Under the pieces are notes generated by a model. The model was given only the letters and a program-made list of their open reading frames with translations. It was not told the origin of the DNA and made no database searches. DNA of 64,000 bases from Nostoc sp. WHI (GTDB lineage Bacteria; Cyanobacteriota; Cyanobacteriia; Cyanobacteriales; Nostocaceae), in contig NZ_WBKM01000135.1 of assembly GCF_015714725.1 (NCBI RefSeq), forward strand, positions 1-64,000, in the 5' to 3' direction. Position numbers and translations under genes: made by a program. Positions 60,872 through 64,000 of the stretch are shown here, piece after piece. How positions within the stretch are numbered: the first letter of the stretch is position 1; each line of letters starts with the position of its first letter.

Positions 60872-63800
60872 ATGCAAAAAGTAGCGTTGCTAATTGGGGT
60901 TAGTGAGTATGAGCCAGGGCTAAATCCATTACCTGCGGCTGTGAAAGATATTGAGGCGCTGCAACGGGTCTTGAAAGATCCGGAGATGGGGGGATTTGAT
61001 GATGTGAAAGCACTTCCTAATCCTGACCGACAGACAATGGAATCTGAGATTGAAACCTTGTTTTCCGGTCGTGATAAAGAAGATTTGGTGTTACTATTTC
61101 TCTCTGGACACGGCATCAAGGATGATGGTAACAAGCTGTATTTTGCCACTCGGATCACTCGCAAGAATCTCAAAGGCGAGTTGATTCGGTCAACTGCTGT
61201 ACCTGCCAACTTTGTCCACGAAATTATGAACGGTAGCCGTGCCAAACGGCAAGCAATTATATTGGACTGTTGCTTTAGTGGAGCCTTCGATCCTGCATTA
61301 CACGCCAAAGATGATGGCTCGGTTGACTTGCAGACCCAACTTGGGGCTGAAGGGCGGGTGGTACTCACTTCCTCCAGTTCAACTCAGTATTCTTTTGAGC
61401 AGCAGGGATCAGACTTATCGATTTACACCCGATATCTAGTCGAGGGAATTGAAACAGGAGCAGGCGATCGCAATGAAGATGGGTTTGTTTCGGTGCTGGA
61501 ATTGCATGAGTATGCTGTCAGCAAGGTGCAGGAAACTGCCCCAAACATGACCCCGAAGATCATCGTTCTTAAAGACAAAGGATTTGAAATTGTTCTCTCC
61601 AAGGCACGAGTTACTGACCCTAAGCTGAGATATCGGAAAGCCGCTTCACGTTATGCAAATGCCGGAACGATTCGTCCAGCAGGTCGGGCTGTTCTAAATA
61701 CACTGAGGCAGCAGTTAGGCTTGACCTCTGGAGAAGCTACTGAAATTGAAGCTGAGATATTACGCCCTTATCAGGAGCGATTAGCGAATTTACAAAGCTA
61801 TCGAGAAGCTTTAATTGCAGAAGCAGAGCATGAATACCCTCTAAGTGAGGATGCTCGTGAAGAAATGAATAGGCTTCAAGAGCTTTTGGGGTTAAAAGAC
61901 GCTAATATTTTGCCAATTAAGCAAGAAGTTGAGGCGCAGTTTGCCCAAAAGTCAGAGTTATACCAACAGAATTTAGCTCAATACAAGCAGGTATTTACAG
62001 AAGCAATTCAACGAGAATTTCCTTTAAACCAGCAAGATAGTCAAAACTTAGAGAATTTACAGAAGTCTCTAAGACTAAGAGATGAAGATATTACAGGTAT
62101 TGAACAACCTCTTCTTCAGCAAGCAGAAATCAGATATCAGGCAAAGCTAAAACAAGAGGCAGAGCAACAACGGCAGAAACAGGAAAAAGTAGAATATGAT
62201 GATAAACTTCGACGCTATGAGCAGGAATTTTCTAGGGCAATCCAGGCAGGATATCCTCTGAATCAGCACGTTTTGGAGGGACTAAAAGCTTTTCAACAGC
62301 AGTTGGGATTTAAAGATGAAGATGTTGCACGCATTGAGCGACTGATTGGTGAACCAGCAGAGTCAAAATATCGAGAAAAGCTCAGACAACAAGAAGAAGC
62401 CGAACAGCAGCGACAGGCAGAACTGGAGCAGAAGCGCCAAAAGGCAGATTATGAAAATAAACAGAAACAGGAAAAAGTAGAATACGGTGATAAACTTCGA
62501 CGCTATGAGCAGGAATTTTCTAGGGCAATCCAGGCAGGATATCCTCTAAATCAACACATTCTAGAGGGACTGACAACTTTTCAACAGCAATTGAAACTTA
62601 AAAATGAAGATGTTGCACGCATTGAGCGACTGATTGGTGAACCAGCAGAGTCAAAATATCGAGAAAAGCTCAGACAACAAAAAGAAGCCGAACAGCAGCA
62701 ACAGGCAGAACTGGAACAGAAGCGCCAAAAGGCAGATTATGAAAACAAACTGCATCGTTATGAACAAGAGTTTGCAAAGGCAGTTGAGGCAGAATATCCA
62801 CTAAGTCAAGCAATTTTGAATGAACTGAAGAACTTTCAGCAGCAACTCGGACTTAAAAATGAGGATGTTGCACGCATTGAGCGAATAATTTGTGAGCCAC
62901 TGGAAGTAAAGTATCGAGAAAACTTGAGGCAACAAGAAGAAGCCGAACGTAGACAGCAGAAAGACCTTGAACAAGAACGCCAGAGATCAGAATATGAGAA
63001 TAACCTACAACAGCAATCGCACTCTGAAGCTCAGGTGAACTTTGACCTCACTAAGTCTGTGTTTTTAACAACTGATGAGATGAGAATAGGAGTAGAAAAG
63101 CAAATTACTATTGAGAATGAAACCATCACTGTTAAAATTCCTGCTGGTATCACAATTGGAAAAATTCTCGGTATAAGAGGTAAGGGTAAGTTAAACTCTT
63201 TAACGCAAGAACGTGGCAATCTTTACTTAAAATGTGAAAATGTTGATTCTGATTTTTCAGATTTTCCACATATACAGATGGAATTTCGCAAAGCTATTCA
63301 AATTGACACTAACAATGCAAATGCTCACCTCAATCTGGGAATTACTCTCCATGATCAAGGAAAGTTGGATGAGGCGATCGCAGCTTTCCGTAAAGCTATT
63401 CAAGCTGACCCCAAGTATCTAGATGCTTACTTCAACCTGGGAAATGCTCTAGAGGCTCAAGGGAAGTGGAATAAGGCAATCATAGAATATCGCAAAGTTA
63501 TTCAACTCCAACCTAATTTTGTAAAGGCTTACAATTTATTGGGAGATGCTCTAGACACTCAAGGCAAATTAGATGAGGCGATCACAGAATATCGCAAAGC
63601 AATCCAAATTGACCCTAACCATGCACTTACTTATGCTAATTTGGGATGCTCTTTATCAAGACTAGGCAAACTAGATGAGGCGCTCGCTGCCTGTCGTAAA
63701 GCAATCCAAATTGACCCTAACCACGTACTGGCTCACCACAACTTAGGGGCTGCTCTCTATGCTCAAGGAAAGTTGGATGAGGCGATCGCAGCTTACCGTA

Positions 63801-64000
63801 AAGCTATTCAACTTGACCCTAACCACGTACTTGCTCACAACAACTTAGGGGCTGCTCTACAGGCTCAAGGAAAGTTAGATGAGGCGATCGCAGCTTACCG
63901 TAAAGCTATTCAACTTGACCCTAACTATGTACTTGCTCACGTCATCTTGGGGAACACTCTAAGGGTTCAAGGAAAGTTAGATGAGGCGATCGCAGCATTC
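60872..64000 (+). CDS. Caspase-like protease with helical repeats, DnaJ-C-like domain and TPRs (3' end outside window)
   Basis: The ATG at 60872 opens a frame of at least 1043 residues that reaches the window edge without a stop. Residues 1-230 are a caspase (peptidase C14) domain: GVSEYEPGLNPLPAAVKDIEAL, FLSGHG with catalytic His80, and LDCCFSGAF with Cys134 as nucleophile. A linker with helical repeats follows: units starting near residues 444, 540 and 625 (KLRRYEQEFSRAIQ, YPLNQHVLEGL, LKFQQQL) with periods of 96 and 85 residues. At about 724-788 there is a segment like the DnaJ C-terminal domain (VKIPAGITIG, IRGKGK, RGNLYLKCE). Then seven TPR units reach the edge. It should cleave target proteins when activated; the TPRs probably bind the trigger. 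Confidence 0.85.
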   Translation, partial: MQKVALLIGVSEYEPGLNPLPAAVKDIEALQRVLKDPEMGGFDDVKALPNPDRQTMESEIETLFSGRDKEDLVLLFLSGHGIKDDGNKLYFATRITRKNLKGELIRSTAVPANFVHEIMNGSRAKRQAIILDCCFSGAFDPALHAKDDGSVDLQTQLGAEGRVVLTSSSSTQYSFEQQGSDLSIYTRYLVEGIETGAGDRNEDGFVSVLELHEYAVSKVQETAPNMTPKIIVLKDKGFEIVLSKARVTDPKLRYRKAASRYANAGTIRPAGRAVLNTLRQQLGLTSGEATEIEAEILRPYQERLANLQSYREALIAEAEHEYPLSEDAREEMNRLQELLGLKDANILPIKQEVEAQFAQKSELYQQNLAQYKQVFTEAIQREFPLNQQDSQNLENLQKSLRLRDEDITGIEQPLLQQAEIRYQAKLKQEAEQQRQKQEKVEYDDKLRRYEQEFSRAIQAGYPLNQHVLEGLKAFQQQLGFKDEDVARIERLIGEPAESKYREKLRQQEEAEQQRQAELEQKRQKADYENKQKQEKVEYGDKLRRYEQEFSRAIQAGYPLNQHILEGLTTFQQQLKLKNEDVARIERLIGEPAESKYREKLRQQKEAEQQQQAELEQKRQKADYENKLHRYEQEFAKAVEAEYPLSQAILNELKNFQQQLGLKNEDVARIERIICEPLEVKYRENLRQQEEAERRQQKDLEQERQRSEYENNLQQQSHSEAQVNFDLTKSVFLTTDEMRIGVEKQITIENETITVKIPAGITIGKILGIRGKGKLNSLTQERGNLYLKCENVDSDFSDFPHIQMEFRKAIQIDTNNANAHLNLGITLHDQGKLDEAIAAFRKAIQADPKYLDAYFNLGNALEAQGKWNKAIIEYRKVIQLQPNFVKAYNLLGDALDTQGKLDEAITEYRKAIQIDPNHALTYANLGCSLSRLGKLDEALAACRKAIQIDPNHVLAHHNLGAALYAQGKLDEAIAAYRKAIQLDPNHVLAHNNLGAALQAQGKLDEAIAAYRKAIQLDPNYVLAHVILGNTLRVQGKLDEAIAAF

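Overview
The window looks like a chromosome segment of a filamentous, probably heterocyst-group (Nostocales) cyanobacterium. Evidence: very frequent HIP1-type GCGATCGC sites, an NblA phycobilisome-degradation protein, arrays of 7-bp tandem repeats between genes, Ser/Thr kinase, PP2C and ABC1-type signalling proteins, a cyanobacterial SecA, a RelN/RelE-type toxin-antitoxin pair and a caspase-TPR protein. No tRNA, rRNA or CRISPR array was recognised.

Region 1 (1-13945) is mainly housekeeping and accessory: a broken IS4-family transposase at the left edge, KDPG aldolase, two paralogous L,D-transpeptidases, a TPR lipoprotein, an RmlD-like reductase, a family 2 glycosyltransferase, a Ser/Thr kinase, nblA, and a minus-strand group of a coiled-coil protein, an ABC1/UbiB-type kinase and a PP2C phosphatase.

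Region 2 (14912-42314) is a continuous plus-strand operon-like run of 18 genes encoding a contractile injection system (CIS) of the extracellular/thylakoid type. In order: hub/tube-adaptor protein, LysM-like protein, gp27/gpD-like hub, gp5/gpV spike, PAAR-like tip, gp25, two gpJ-like baseplate wedge proteins, a gpI-like baseplate protein, a DUF6519 fibre with a C-terminal S74 chaperone, a small unknown protein, one sheath, one tube, a T4-type baseplate protein with zinc knuckles, a proline-rich linker protein, a DUF4255/Pvc16-like terminator, an AAA+ ATPase and a small unknown protein. Two baseplate proteins carry an inserted beta-propeller, and a small beta module is interspersed between propeller blades and in the fibre. 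There are no capsid, terminase, portal or lysis genes, so this is not a prophage, and no conventional tape-measure gene was recognised.

Region 3 (42325-49079, minus strand, convergent with the CIS operon) is the probable payload: a 1669-residue DUF4157 (eCIS core domain) protein ending in a RGH-type nuclease-like domain, overlapped by a SUKH (SMI1/KNR4-like) immunity gene, then a small unknown ORF overlapping an orphan DUF4157 gene that has no cargo domain. I infer that the CIS loads the DUF4157 protein and that the SUKH protein protects the producer or its siblings.

Region 4 (49080-58877) is a mixed accessory region around secA: a 173-bp MITE with a target duplication, two membrane proteins, an aspartic protease gene and its decayed copy, two toxin-antitoxin pairs (UPF0175/DUF3368 and RelN/RelE-like), a DUF3800 protein, a diheme cytochrome c, and several orphan genes. 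A dispersed palindromic repeat has entered the reading frames of both the cytochrome and the RelE-like toxin.

Region 5 (58931-64000) holds a MoxR ATPase and, divergently, an EACC1-like protein followed by a caspase-like protease with tandem helical repeats, a DnaJ-C-like domain and TPRs. This gene runs off the right edge. It resembles the effector-associated conflict systems of multicellular bacteria.
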